Assembly: GCA_903828455.1 (NCBI GenBank)
Contig: CAIKMJ010000022.1
Span: 1-64,000, forward strand
Reading direction: 5' to 3'
DNA from: an uncultured Acidobacteriia bacterium
Lineage (GTDB): Bacteria > Acidobacteriota > Terriglobia > Bryobacterales > Bryobacteraceae
DNA: 64,000 nucleotides
Position 1 is the first letter of the stretch. The number at the start of each line of letters is the position of its first letter. The notes beneath the pieces are model-generated. The model was not told the DNA's origin and made no database searches. It worked only from the letters and a program-made list of their open reading frames with translations. The translations under genes were made by a program, and so were the position numbers. Below, piece by piece: positions 1 through 8,240 of the stretch.

Positions 1-1389
<1,389 letters not shown>

Positions 1390-1418
1390 ACGTCGCCGGG
1401 AAAACAGCGACGCCTCAC

Positions 1419-2264
1419 CTACTTCGTGAAGTGAGCCCGGTCGCGTTCGCCTTCGCCGCAGATGTATTCGAGAATGTCCGAATCCGCCTGCAGGATGTGG
1501 GTCAGTTTGATGGTGAACGGCTTCGTGTACATCTTCGGATCGTCGAAGGTGATTTCTTCGTCGAGATGACCGTAGTCGCGGCGGCGATAGCGTTCGGTGA
1601 GGTGCATGGATTCGCTGCGCGGATGGCCCATGGCGTCGAGCCAGCCTTTATCGTTGAGGCCGTTGGTTTCGACAACCAGCGTGTCGCCTTCCCATTTACC
1701 GACCGAGTAACCGAGCCACGACGGCGTGGGGTCGACGGGCAGCTTGCGGCCGTCCGTGTAGATCTGCCGGGCGTCGTTGTCGATTTCCAGCATCTGAATG
1801 ATGAGGCCGGGCGTTTGCACGATCTTCTGCACGGCAGCGAAGAGCGTGCCGAAGGGGACGGCCAGCGGCAGGCAGCGCGTTGACGGGCGCATATCGGGCT
1901 GGCTGAGGCGCTGTTTCGTGATGGCGAGGGCTTCGGGGCGGATGGGCGATTCTTCCGGCTTGAAGTCGAGCAGCACGTTGAAGGCGTACTTGGAGACCGA
2001 GCCGCGTTCCATGCCGGGGACCTGAAGTTTATCGATATCCTGGCCGAAGAGGCGCTTCTGTTCTTCGATGGGCGTTGCTTCGGCGCGCCAGACACCGGAA
2101 AGATCGGGCTTGCCGTTGGAGGCGCGGGGAGCGCGCGCGGTCATATTCACTTTGCCGTCGCGGGTGCGCGGCGCGCCGGGCGTTGGGTAGTTGATCCACT
2201 GGGCGAAAGAAAGCTGGACGGCGGCCGTGGCGATGAGGCCGCCAGCCAATAAGACGAGACGCAT
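1419..2264 (-). CDS. Secreted protein of unknown function (acidobacterial type)
   Basis: A 281-residue protein with an N-terminal signal peptide (MRLVLLAGGLIATAAVQLSFAQ). The mature part has the pattern NGKPDLSGVWRAE near residue 50, then CLPLAVPFGT, a PSWLGYSVGKWEGDTLVVET strand pair and SESMHLTERYRRRD. This pattern is common in large exported paralogous families of Acidobacteriota; no catalytic function is known to me and none is claimed. It lies 12 bp downstream of the NHL-repeat gene on the same strand, so the two are probably co-transcribed and both products would act outside the cytoplasm. Confidence 0.72.
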   Translation of the reverse strand: MRLVLLAGGLIATAAVQLSFAQWINYPTPGAPRTRDGKVNMTARAPRASNGKPDLSGVWRAEATPIEEQKRLFGQDIDKLQVPGMERGSVSKYAFNVLLDFKPEESPIRPEALAITKQRLSQPDMRPSTRCLPLAVPFGTLFAAVQKIVQTPGLIIQMLEIDNDARQIYTDGRKLPVDPTPSWLGYSVGKWEGDTLVVETNGLNDKGWLDAMGHPRSESMHLTERYRRRDYGHLDEEITFDDPKMYTKPFTIKLTHILQADSDILEYICGEGERDRAHFTK

Positions 2265-2276
2265 GGTGAATCCAGT

Positions 2277-3533
2277 TTACTTGCCCGATGGCCAGACCAC
2301 GCCTTGGTACTGCTTCGTGACGGGCGCGATTCCTTTATAAGTGAACTTCTGGACGCGCTGGCCGCGGAAGGTTTCGGTGGTGTAGATGTTGCCCTTCGAA
2401 TCGGTGGCGATGCTGTGGACGCCGTAGAATTCGCCGGGCTGGCGGCCACCGTCGCCGAATGTAGTCAACTGCTGGAGCGACTGGCGGTCGATGACGTGGA
2501 TCTGATTGTTTTCGCCATCGGCAACGTAGATATACTTCTGCTGCGGATCCTTCGAAAACGCCAGATCCCAAACCGAACCCTGACCGAGCGTCTGCTTTTC
2601 GAAGAACGCTTCCTTGACGAACTTGCCTTCGGGAGTAAAGACCTGGAGGCGGTCGTTGCGGCGATCGCAGACGTAAAGCAGGTTGTCGATGGAAAGATTG
2701 GCGCAGTGCACCGGGTTGCGGAACTGCTGGGCGGGAGGTCCGTCGGGCTTGTAGTCGCCGGGATCGACGTCGTCGGGCTTGTTGCCGTAGGCGCCCCAGT
2801 GCCGCTTGTACTTGCCGGTATTGGCGTCATAGACGATGACGCGGTGGTTGCCGTAACCATCGGCGATGTAGGCTTCGTCGGTCTTCGGGTCGACATAAAT
2901 TTTCGCCGGGAGACGGAGGTTTTCGACGTCGTTAGAGCCTTTGCTTTGGCCGGGCTTGCCGATCTGCATGACGAACTTGCCGTCGGCGGTGAACTTCAGC
3001 AGCATGGAATCGTTGTAATAGCCGGTGACGCCGACGACCGGGGTTTCATCGAGCACGAAACCACCCGCGCGGCCCGCTGCCGCACCGGGCGCTTTGCCGC
3101 GGCCGTTGCCGCCGATCCAGACATTGTTCTTGTAGTCGACGAAGATGCCGTGGGTGGAATCCGGCCAGTCGTAGCCGGTGCCGGGGCCGCCCCAGGAATT
3201 GATGAGATTGCCGGCGGCATCGAATTCGAGGATGGGGGGAGCGGGGGCGCAGCAACCCGCGATCTTCGGGTTGGTGGTGGCGTGTTTTTCGTTATCTTCG
3301 AGCGAACCCTGGCGGTGGACGATCCAGATGTGATCCTGGGCGTCGACGGCAACACCGACGGTCATGCCGAGCAGCCAGTGATTGGGGAGAGGCTTCGGCC
3401 ACATGGGATCGACCTCAAAACGAGGCGCAACCACGGTTGCCGCGTTCACCTTACGGCTCAGGAAGATGGAGGCGGTGCCGAGTATGGCGATCGCCGCCAG
3501 AACGAAAGCACCGGTACGCAGGTTTCGACGCAT
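2277..3533 (-). CDS. Exported NHL-repeat beta-propeller protein
   Basis: About 418 residues. An upstream in-frame ATG at 3623 exists, but the start at 3533 is chosen because a GGAAAGG Shine-Dalgarno lies just upstream and the protein then opens with a proper signal anchor (MRRNLRTGAFVLAAIAILG). NHL-type blades recur through the chain, for example FVMQIGKPG, AYIADGYGNHRVIVYD, LYVCDRRNDRLQVF, IYVADGENNQIHVID and IYTTETFRGQRVQKF. Such propellers are seen in peptidyl-alpha-hydroxyglycine lyase-like and binding proteins; the blades alone do not decide between enzyme and scaffold. It is the first gene of a likely two-gene unit with the secreted protein downstream. Confidence 0.82.
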   Translation of the reverse strand: MRRNLRTGAFVLAAIAILGTASIFLSRKVNAATVVAPRFEVDPMWPKPLPNHWLLGMTVGVAVDAQDHIWIVHRQGSLEDNEKHATTNPKIAGCCAPAPPILEFDAAGNLINSWGGPGTGYDWPDSTHGIFVDYKNNVWIGGNGRGKAPGAAAGRAGGFVLDETPVVGVTGYYNDSMLLKFTADGKFVMQIGKPGQSKGSNDVENLRLPAKIYVDPKTDEAYIADGYGNHRVIVYDANTGKYKRHWGAYGNKPDDVDPGDYKPDGPPAQQFRNPVHCANLSIDNLLYVCDRRNDRLQVFTPEGKFVKEAFFEKQTLGQGSVWDLAFSKDPQQKYIYVADGENNQIHVIDRQSLQQLTTFGDGGRQPGEFYGVHSIATDSKGNIYTTETFRGQRVQKFTYKGIAPVTKQYQGVVWPSGK

Positions 3534-3892
3534 GGTTTTATCCCTTTCCTTCCCCAAAAACGGGGTGGCCCGGCGACAGGACAGCGGTTGCGCGCAGGCG
3601 GGACAATTATATGCGATTTTCACCGATGCCCGCCATCCCGGCGCGGCGATGGTGTCTACGGCCGACGCCCCGCAGCGGGCACGGGGTGCCGTTCCACCGA
3701 GAATTCCGCAATACGATCCGCCGGACCTGGCGCCGAACGGCGCGCCCGACCCGCAACCGTCCGAAACCAGAGGATTTACAAATCCGGACTATTCCTCCGC
3801 CTACGGTGTGATATCACTGAGTAAACGGCCTCGAAGCATACCTGCGGGCAATCTCCTCCGCATACCGCTTCCTGCCACAGAAAGGAACTCCC
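3534..3892. promoter_or_regulatory. Divergent intergenic region with a candidate -10 element
   Basis: This 359-bp gap separates the minus-strand NHL gene from the plus-strand Hfq-like gene and should carry both promoters. On the minus strand TATAAT is present at 3611-3606, about 75 bp before the chosen NHL start; no good -35 is seen at the expected spacing. For the Hfq-like gene, AAAGGA at about 3880 serves as Shine-Dalgarno before GTG 3893. No convincing coding frame, repeat or riboswitch was seen. Confidence 0.35.
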
Positions 3893-4213
3893 GTGGAGTC
3901 CGGCAACCGGAAGTTAATCCGACCATCGTTCAACGAATTTAAAGAAAAGGCGGAATCGCCCCGTAAATCCGGTGGCGCCCCCCAGCAGAAGCGTCAGATC
4001 CCCCCGGATCAGACGAACGCGGAGAATTTTTACTACGTCAAGCAGATGCAGGCGAAGACACCGATGGTGATCACGCTGCGCGACGGCGAGGTGTTGCACG
4101 GGTACATCGAATGGTACGACCGTTCGTGCCTGAAGGTGAACCGGGTGAACGAACCGAATCTGCTGCTCTACAAGAGCAATATCAAATACATGTACAAGGA
4201 CGAAGACGCTTAG
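3893..4213 (+). CDS. hfq: Hfq-like Sm-fold RNA-binding protein
   Basis: A 106-residue protein starting at GTG with AAAGGA upstream. Residues 1-42 are a charged, probably disordered extension (KEKAESPRKSGGAPQQKRQ). From about residue 43 it follows the Sm fold: N-terminal helix (NAENFYYVKQMQ), Sm1 strand block (TPMVITLRDGEVLHGYIEWYD) and the Sm2-like end LLLYKSNIKYMYK, where canonical Hfq has a YKHAIS-type motif. Hfq hexamers bind U-rich small RNAs and mRNAs. The long N-terminus and the divergent Sm2 (YKSNIKYMYK) make it a non-canonical member. Its stop codon overlaps the stop of the convergent thioesterase gene by 4 bp. Confidence 0.75.
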   Translation: MESGNRKLIRPSFNEFKEKAESPRKSGGAPQQKRQIPPDQTNAENFYYVKQMQAKTPMVITLRDGEVLHGYIEWYDRSCLKVNRVNEPNLLLYKSNIKYMYKDEDA

Positions 4214-4686
4214 GGGGTGTCCTTTTTGCGCTGGGACAAGCGGTAGGCGCGGCGTTCACCGGCCTTGATGTAGCGCCGATTCTCGTCGTCGGTTTCGGGA
4301 ATCACGGGAGCCACGGAGACGCCGCGGCCGTTGGCGTCGATGGCAACAAACGTGAGATAGGCCGATGAGACGTGCTGCTGCACGCCGGTAATCAGATCTT
4401 CCACCCACACTTTGACGCCCACTTCCATGGAAGTGCGGAAGACGCGGTTGACGCTGGCGCGCAAACGGACCCACTGGCCGATCTTCACGGGGCGAAGGAA
4501 TTCCATGTGATCGACCGACGCGGTGACGCACACGTTGCGGGCGTGGCGGGTGGCGGAGATGGCAGCGGCGAGATCGACCAGATGCATGATCTTGCCGCCG
4601 AGCAGATTGCCGATCATATTGGCGTCGTTGGGCAGAGCCAGTTCTGAGTATTCGGCGGCGGATTCGCTGACGCGTCGTCCTTCCAT
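4210..4686 (-). CDS. Acyl-CoA thioesterase, hotdog fold
   Basis: About 158 residues from the ATG at 4686, preferred to the ATG at 4707 because AGGAG sits 5 bases before it. The single hotdog domain shows NDANMIGNLLGGKIMHLVDL (catalytic Asp-type helix region) and ASVDHMEFLRPVKIGQWV, followed by the SAYLTFVAID strand, typical of YciA/acyl-CoA hydrolase family members that hydrolyse acyl-CoA to free acid and CoA. The C-terminal tail (about residues 130-158) is rich in Arg and Lys. Substrate chain length cannot be read from sequence. Confidence 0.85.
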   Translation of the reverse strand: MEGRRVSESAAEYSELALPNDANMIGNLLGGKIMHLVDLAAAISATRHARNVCVTASVDHMEFLRPVKIGQWVRLRASVNRVFRTSMEVGVKVWVEDLITGVQQHVSSAYLTFVAIDANGRGVSVAPVIPETDDENRRYIKAGERRAYRLSQRKKDTP

Positions 4687-4716
4687 GTCTTCTCCTGATG
4701 ATGTCACTGGTGTGAA

Positions 4717-5130
4717 TTAGACTACGCCGGCGCTGAGCCGGATTCCTGTTTTGCCGGAAAAGCGGCGGTAGGCGGCGGCGCAGGCGCGGGCCTGGGCGGC
4801 GAGCGGGTCTGTGGCGGCGGTCGATTCGTTGCGAACAACGGCATAGCCGGTGGCAAGCGGCAGGTGGTCGCGCTCGGAAGACCAGGCGACGGTTACGGAG
4901 TGGCCGTCGTCGGCCTTCACGAGGAACCGGTGGGCGTCGGCCTCGGCCAGGGAGGCGCGCTCACAGGCGGTGCGCGCGTAGCCGCGATTGCAGCAGCGCC
5001 GGAGTGTTTCGGAGGAAATGGCGGCTGCCGGGTCGGCCGAGCAGCGCCCCGCGAAGAGGTCGCCGAGCGGAGCGGATTCCGGCGAGACGGCGCCGAGCGG
5101 GGCTTCGGGGACAAACAGCGGGCAGGCCAT
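4717..5130 (-). CDS. Small cysteine-rich protein of unknown function
   Basis: About 137 residues if started at the ATG at 5130 (MACPLFVPEAPLG); ATG 5160 would overlap the divergent gene start. Cysteines occur near the N-terminus (ACPLF), in AGRCSAD, and in the cluster RCCNRGYARTAC, so there are five in the first half of the protein. They could hold a metal or Fe-S cluster but no known motif is matched exactly. The second half (RFLVKADDGHSVTVAWSSE, LATGYAVVRNE) looks like beta strands. I do not recognise the family. It is divergent from the TPR gene with only 28 bp between starts. Confidence 0.55.
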   Translation of the reverse strand: MACPLFVPEAPLGAVSPESAPLGDLFAGRCSADPAAAISSETLRRCCNRGYARTACERASLAEADAHRFLVKADDGHSVTVAWSSERDHLPLATGYAVVRNESTAATDPLAAQARACAAAYRRFSGKTGIRLSAGVV

Positions 5131-5141
5131 TCGGATGTCGG

Positions 5142-5147
5142 TATAGT
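5142..5147 (+). promoter_or_regulatory. Candidate -10 element (TATAGT), possibly giving a leaderless mRNA
   Basis: TATAGT lies 11 bases before ATG 5159 and 5 bases before an in-frame GTG at 5153. If used, transcription would begin at or next to the start codon. No Shine-Dalgarno is visible before either start, which fits a leaderless message, but the -35 region is not convincing. Confidence 0.25.
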
Positions 5148-5158
5148 AGCAAGTGCGC

Positions 5159-5473
5159 ATGGCAATCAATCGCATAGAAATTCTGCAGTCGATGGTGGAC
5201 CAAAATCCCGCCGACAGTTTCAGCCGGTACGGACTGGCAATGGAGTACGTGAACGCGGGCCAGCTGGAAGAGGCGGAGAAGCACTTCATTCAGCTTCTGG
5301 AGCATAATCCGAGTTACGTGGCCGGCTATTTTCATGGCGGGCAGACGCTGCAAAAGCTGAACCGGACCGACGATGCGCGCGGGTTGTATCGGCGCGGCAT
5401 CGAAGTCGCATCGGCGGCGGGAGACGATCACGCAGCCGCTGAAATGCAGGGCGCGCTGGACATGCTCGGGTAA
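5159..5473 (+). CDS. Small tetratricopeptide-repeat protein
   Basis: About 104 residues (MAINRIEILQSMVDQNP...). It has two to three TPR helices: PADSFSRYGLAMEYVNAGQ, LEEAEKHFIQLLEHNPSY and a third degenerate unit VAGYFHGGQTLQKLNRTDDARG. The small size suggests an adaptor or scaffold fragment rather than an enzyme. A GTG at 5153 is an alternative start. It precedes the peroxiredoxin gene by 54 bp on the same strand. Confidence 0.75.
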   Translation: MAINRIEILQSMVDQNPADSFSRYGLAMEYVNAGQLEEAEKHFIQLLEHNPSYVAGYFHGGQTLQKLNRTDDARGLYRRGIEVASAAGDDHAAAEMQGALDMLG

Positions 5474-5527
5474 TCGCGCTCCCGCGGGCTGCGCTAAAAT
5501 CGACACATTCATAACGGAGAGAACATC

Positions 5528-6187
5528 ATGTCATTACGGATTAACGACACCGCACCCAACTTCACCGCCGAAACGACGCAGGGCGCCATCGATTTCCATG
5601 AATGGATCGGCGACGGCTGGGCCATTCTCTTTTCGCATCCGAAGGATTTCACGCCGGTCTGCACCACCGAACTTGGCTACATGGCGAGACTGGAGCCGGA
5701 GTTCCGGAAGCGCAACTGCCGGATTATCGGTCTGAGCGTCGACCCGGTGACGAGCCACGGCAAGTGGGCGGCGGACATCGAAGAGACGCAGGGCAGCAAG
5801 GTGACGTATCCGATGATCGGCGACCCGGAGCTGAAGGTGGCCAAGCTGTACGACATGCTGCCGGCCGATGCGGGCGTGACGTCGGAAGGCCGCACGGCGG
5901 CGAACAATGCAACGGTGCGGACGGTGTTCGTGATCGGGCCGGACAAGAAGATCAAGCTGATGCTGGTGTATCCGATGAGCACGGGGCGGAACTTCGATGA
6001 AGTGCTGCGCGTGCTGGATTCGATTCAGCTGACGGCGGTTCACAAGGTTGCGACGCCGGTGAACTGGAAGCACGGCGAAGATGTGATCATTCTGCCCGCG
6101 GTGTCGGACGACGAAGCGAAGCAGAAGTATCCGGACGGCTGGAAGGCTCCGAAGCCGTATCTGCGCATTGTGCCGCAGCCGAAGTAG
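5528..6187 (+). CDS. 1-Cys peroxiredoxin (Prx6/AhpC-TSA family)
   Basis: A 219-residue thiol peroxidase that reduces hydrogen peroxide and organic peroxides. The peroxidatic cysteine is C45 in HPKDFTPVCTTELG. The rest follows the Prx6 type: GLSVDPVTSHGKWAADI, a YPMIGDPELKVAKLYDMLP block, TVRTVFVIGPDKKIKL and a long C-terminal dimerisation domain (residues about 160-219, NWKHGEDVIILPAVSDDEAK). No resolving Cys is apparent, consistent with the 1-Cys mechanism. The start ATG is supported by GGAGA upstream (AACGGAGAGAACATC). Confidence 0.93.
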   Translation: MSLRINDTAPNFTAETTQGAIDFHEWIGDGWAILFSHPKDFTPVCTTELGYMARLEPEFRKRNCRIIGLSVDPVTSHGKWAADIEETQGSKVTYPMIGDPELKVAKLYDMLPADAGVTSEGRTAANNATVRTVFVIGPDKKIKLMLVYPMSTGRNFDEVLRVLDSIQLTAVHKVATPVNWKHGEDVIILPAVSDDEAKQKYPDGWKAPKPYLRIVPQPK

Positions 6188-6254
6188 GAACGGCTCGGGC
6201 GAGCGCCGCGGCGGCGAAGACTCCGCCGCTTCCGGTAAAGTGAAGGCAGCGCGT

Positions 6255-7406
6255 ATGGCGTACATGGTGGAAGATTCCGGCGTCGGGCTGATCGCACTGC
6301 AGCAGCAGGTGGCGCGGCTGCAGGCGCTGCTCGAAGCCAGCCGCCGCATCCACGCCGCGGTGCGCCTCGAAGAGGCGATGCAGGTGGCGCTGCAGATTAT
6401 CGTACGCGAACTGGAGGTGCGGGGAGCGCACTTCACCACGCCGCCGCTCACCTATGGCGAAGTACCGGCGGCGCCGTTCGACGATTGCTTCCGGCTTCAG
6501 CTTTACGACAAAGACGGGCGCGGGCTGACGGAACTGGTGGTGGCGCCGGATCCGGCGCAGCCGCTCGGCTTGTACGAAGAAGACTTCGTGCAGGGGCTGG
6601 CGCTGCAGGCTTCGGTGGCGATCGAAAACGCGCGTTATCACGAGCGCAATGTGGAGTGGGCGCGGCTGGAACAGGACCTGGGGGCGGCGCGGAAAATCCA
6701 GCGCTCGCTGCTGCCGCAGACCATGCCGGATTTGCCGGGCTACCGGGTGGCGCTTCGTTCGAGCGCCTGCTACGAAGTGGGCGGCGATTACGCCGACATT
6801 CTGACGCTGCCTTCCGGCGAAGTGATGATGGTGGTGGCCGATGTGGCGGGCAAGGGCCTGGCGTCGGCGATCATGAGCACGGCATTTCGCTCGGCATTTC
6901 GCACCATGGCGACGTCCGGGCTGCCGCTGGCCGAGATCGCGGTCAAGCTGAATCAGGAGCACTGGGGCGAAGGGACCGAAGCGCGGCTGCGGTACGTGAC
7001 GGCGATCATCCTGAAGCTGGATGCGGCGACGGGGCAACTGGAAATTGTCAACGCGGGACACACGCCCGGACTGCTCGCGGAAGCGGACGGAGTGCGGCAA
7101 ATCGATGCCGGGGGCTGGCCGCTGGGCATTCTGTCCGGCACGCGGTACAAGTCCGAAACGCTGCAACTTGCACCGGGCGCGAAGCTGCTGCTCTACACCG
7201 ACGGGCTTACCGATCAGGTGAACGTGAAGGACGAAGACTACGGCGCCGAGCGGCTGGCGGCGGAATTTGTGGACTCGCCGGTTACGGGAGGCGAGGCGAT
7301 TCTGAGCCATATCTGGGATCGCGTGCTGGCATTTGCGGAGGGCGCCGAGCAGGGCGACGACATGACCGCGCTCGTTTTGTGCCGCGAACCGGAGGCCGCA
7401 TGCTGA
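6255..7406 (+). CDS. GAF-SpoIIE (RsbU-type) PP2C serine phosphatase
   Basis: About 383 residues from the ATG at 6255, chosen over an upstream in-frame codon inside the peroxiredoxin gene. Residues about 10-140 form a GAF-like sensor domain after a short coiled coil (QQQVARLQALLEASRRIHAAV). The C-terminal SpoIIE/PP2C domain carries ARKIQRSLLP, the metal-binding GGDYADI and VADVAGKGLASAIM, then NAGHTPGLL and LYTDGLTDQ near the end. Enzymes of this type dephosphorylate a STAS anti-anti-sigma protein, freeing it to bind the anti-sigma kinase. Its stop overlaps the next gene, which encodes exactly such a kinase, and a STAS gene follows. Confidence 0.92.
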   Translation: MAYMVEDSGVGLIALQQQVARLQALLEASRRIHAAVRLEEAMQVALQIIVRELEVRGAHFTTPPLTYGEVPAAPFDDCFRLQLYDKDGRGLTELVVAPDPAQPLGLYEEDFVQGLALQASVAIENARYHERNVEWARLEQDLGAARKIQRSLLPQTMPDLPGYRVALRSSACYEVGGDYADILTLPSGEVMMVVADVAGKGLASAIMSTAFRSAFRTMATSGLPLAEIAVKLNQEHWGEGTEARLRYVTAIILKLDAATGQLEIVNAGHTPGLLAEADGVRQIDAGGWPLGILSGTRYKSETLQLAPGAKLLLYTDGLTDQVNVKDEDYGAERLAAEFVDSPVTGGEAILSHIWDRVLAFAEGAEQGDDMTALVLCREPEAAC

Positions 7407-7861
7407 TGACGAAGGCGGAATCGGTGGAAGTGAAGCTGCCTTCGGTGCTGGGCTTCGAAAAGGTGGCGATGGGCACGGCGGCGAGCGCAGCACGGCTGAT
7501 GGGCTTTCCGGAAGATCGCGTGGAGGATCTGAAGACAGCCATTGCGGAAGCGTGCATTAATGCGATGGAGCACGGCAACCATTTCAACGACGATCTGCGC
7601 ATTGCGGTGACGCTGACGCTGCGCGATGACGCGCTCGAAGTGCTGGTGGCGGACAAGGGACCGGGCATGAAGAATGCGCCGGATTCGCGGACTCAGATTG
7701 CGCCGCCCGATATCGATAAAAAGATGCACGGCGAGGAACCGGCGCGCGGGCTGGGAATGTTTCTGATCCAGGCGCTGACGGATGAAGCGGAGTGGGTGGT
7801 CGGCGGGCCTGAGGGCGGCAGCTACGTCAGGCTGGTGATTCGCCTGAAAAAGGAAAACTAA
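7400..7861 (+). CDS. RsbW/SpoIIAB-like anti-sigma serine kinase
   Basis: About 153 residues, a GHKL-fold ATPase. The N box is EACINAMEHGNH (about 51-62), the G1 box DKGPGM and the G2 box ARGLGMFLIQALTDE. Such proteins sequester a sigma factor and phosphorylate a STAS antagonist on serine. Two starts are possible, ATG 7400 and ATG 7406; GGAGG at 7391-7395 serves either. With 7406 the start overlaps the upstream TGA (TGATG), so translation is coupled to the phosphatase. No sigma-factor gene is next to it, so the target is not visible here. Confidence 0.9.
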   Translation: MLMTKAESVEVKLPSVLGFEKVAMGTAASAARLMGFPEDRVEDLKTAIAEACINAMEHGNHFNDDLRIAVTLTLRDDALEVLVADKGPGMKNAPDSRTQIAPPDIDKKMHGEEPARGLGMFLIQALTDEAEWVVGGPEGGSYVRLVIRLKKEN

Positions 7862-7868
7862 ACGAGGA

Positions 7869-8231
7869 ATGCAGACCGATACCCGAGTAGCGGTAGATCA
7901 GACGACAAACAGCGCGGGCGGCGCCGTCACCGTACTGCGCTTTGCCGGCGATATTTCGAGCACGTCGCGCGACGCGGTGCTGGGGACTTATCAGGGGCTC
8001 GCGAAGGATGCGCACAAACGGATCCTGCTGGACTTCACGAAGGTGGACTACCTGAATTCGAGCGGCATCGCGCTGGTGATCCAGCTGCTGCTCGAAGCAG
8101 GGCGGAACGAACAGCGGGTGCAGCTGTTCGGGCTGACGCCGCATTTCCGCAAGGTGTTCACGATGGTGGGGATTACGAAGTACACGGAGCTGTTCGACGA
8201 CGAAGGCGCGGCGGTGGCGTCGTTCGACTAG
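7869..8231 (+). CDS. STAS-domain anti-anti-sigma factor (RsbV/SpoIIAA-like)
   Basis: A 120-residue STAS protein, 7 bp after the anti-sigma kinase. The typical strand-helix ILLDFTKVDYLNSSGIALV contains the phosphorylatable serine region (about residues 61-64). When dephosphorylated by the upstream SpoIIE phosphatase it should bind the kinase and release the sigma factor. AACGAGGA upstream supports the ATG. The final residues after about 110 (DDEGAAVASFD) are acidic. With its two upstream neighbours it completes a partner-switching cassette. Confidence 0.92.
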   Translation: MQTDTRVAVDQTTNSAGGAVTVLRFAGDISSTSRDAVLGTYQGLAKDAHKRILLDFTKVDYLNSSGIALVIQLLLEAGRNEQRVQLFGLTPHFRKVFTMVGITKYTELFDDEGAAVASFD

Positions 8232-8240
8232 ACGGCCGGC

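Noticed and set aside
1391-1412. Hairpin after gyrB (CGTCGC / GCGACG)
   Set aside because: Only 6 bp of stem and no T-run on either strand, so not called as a terminator.
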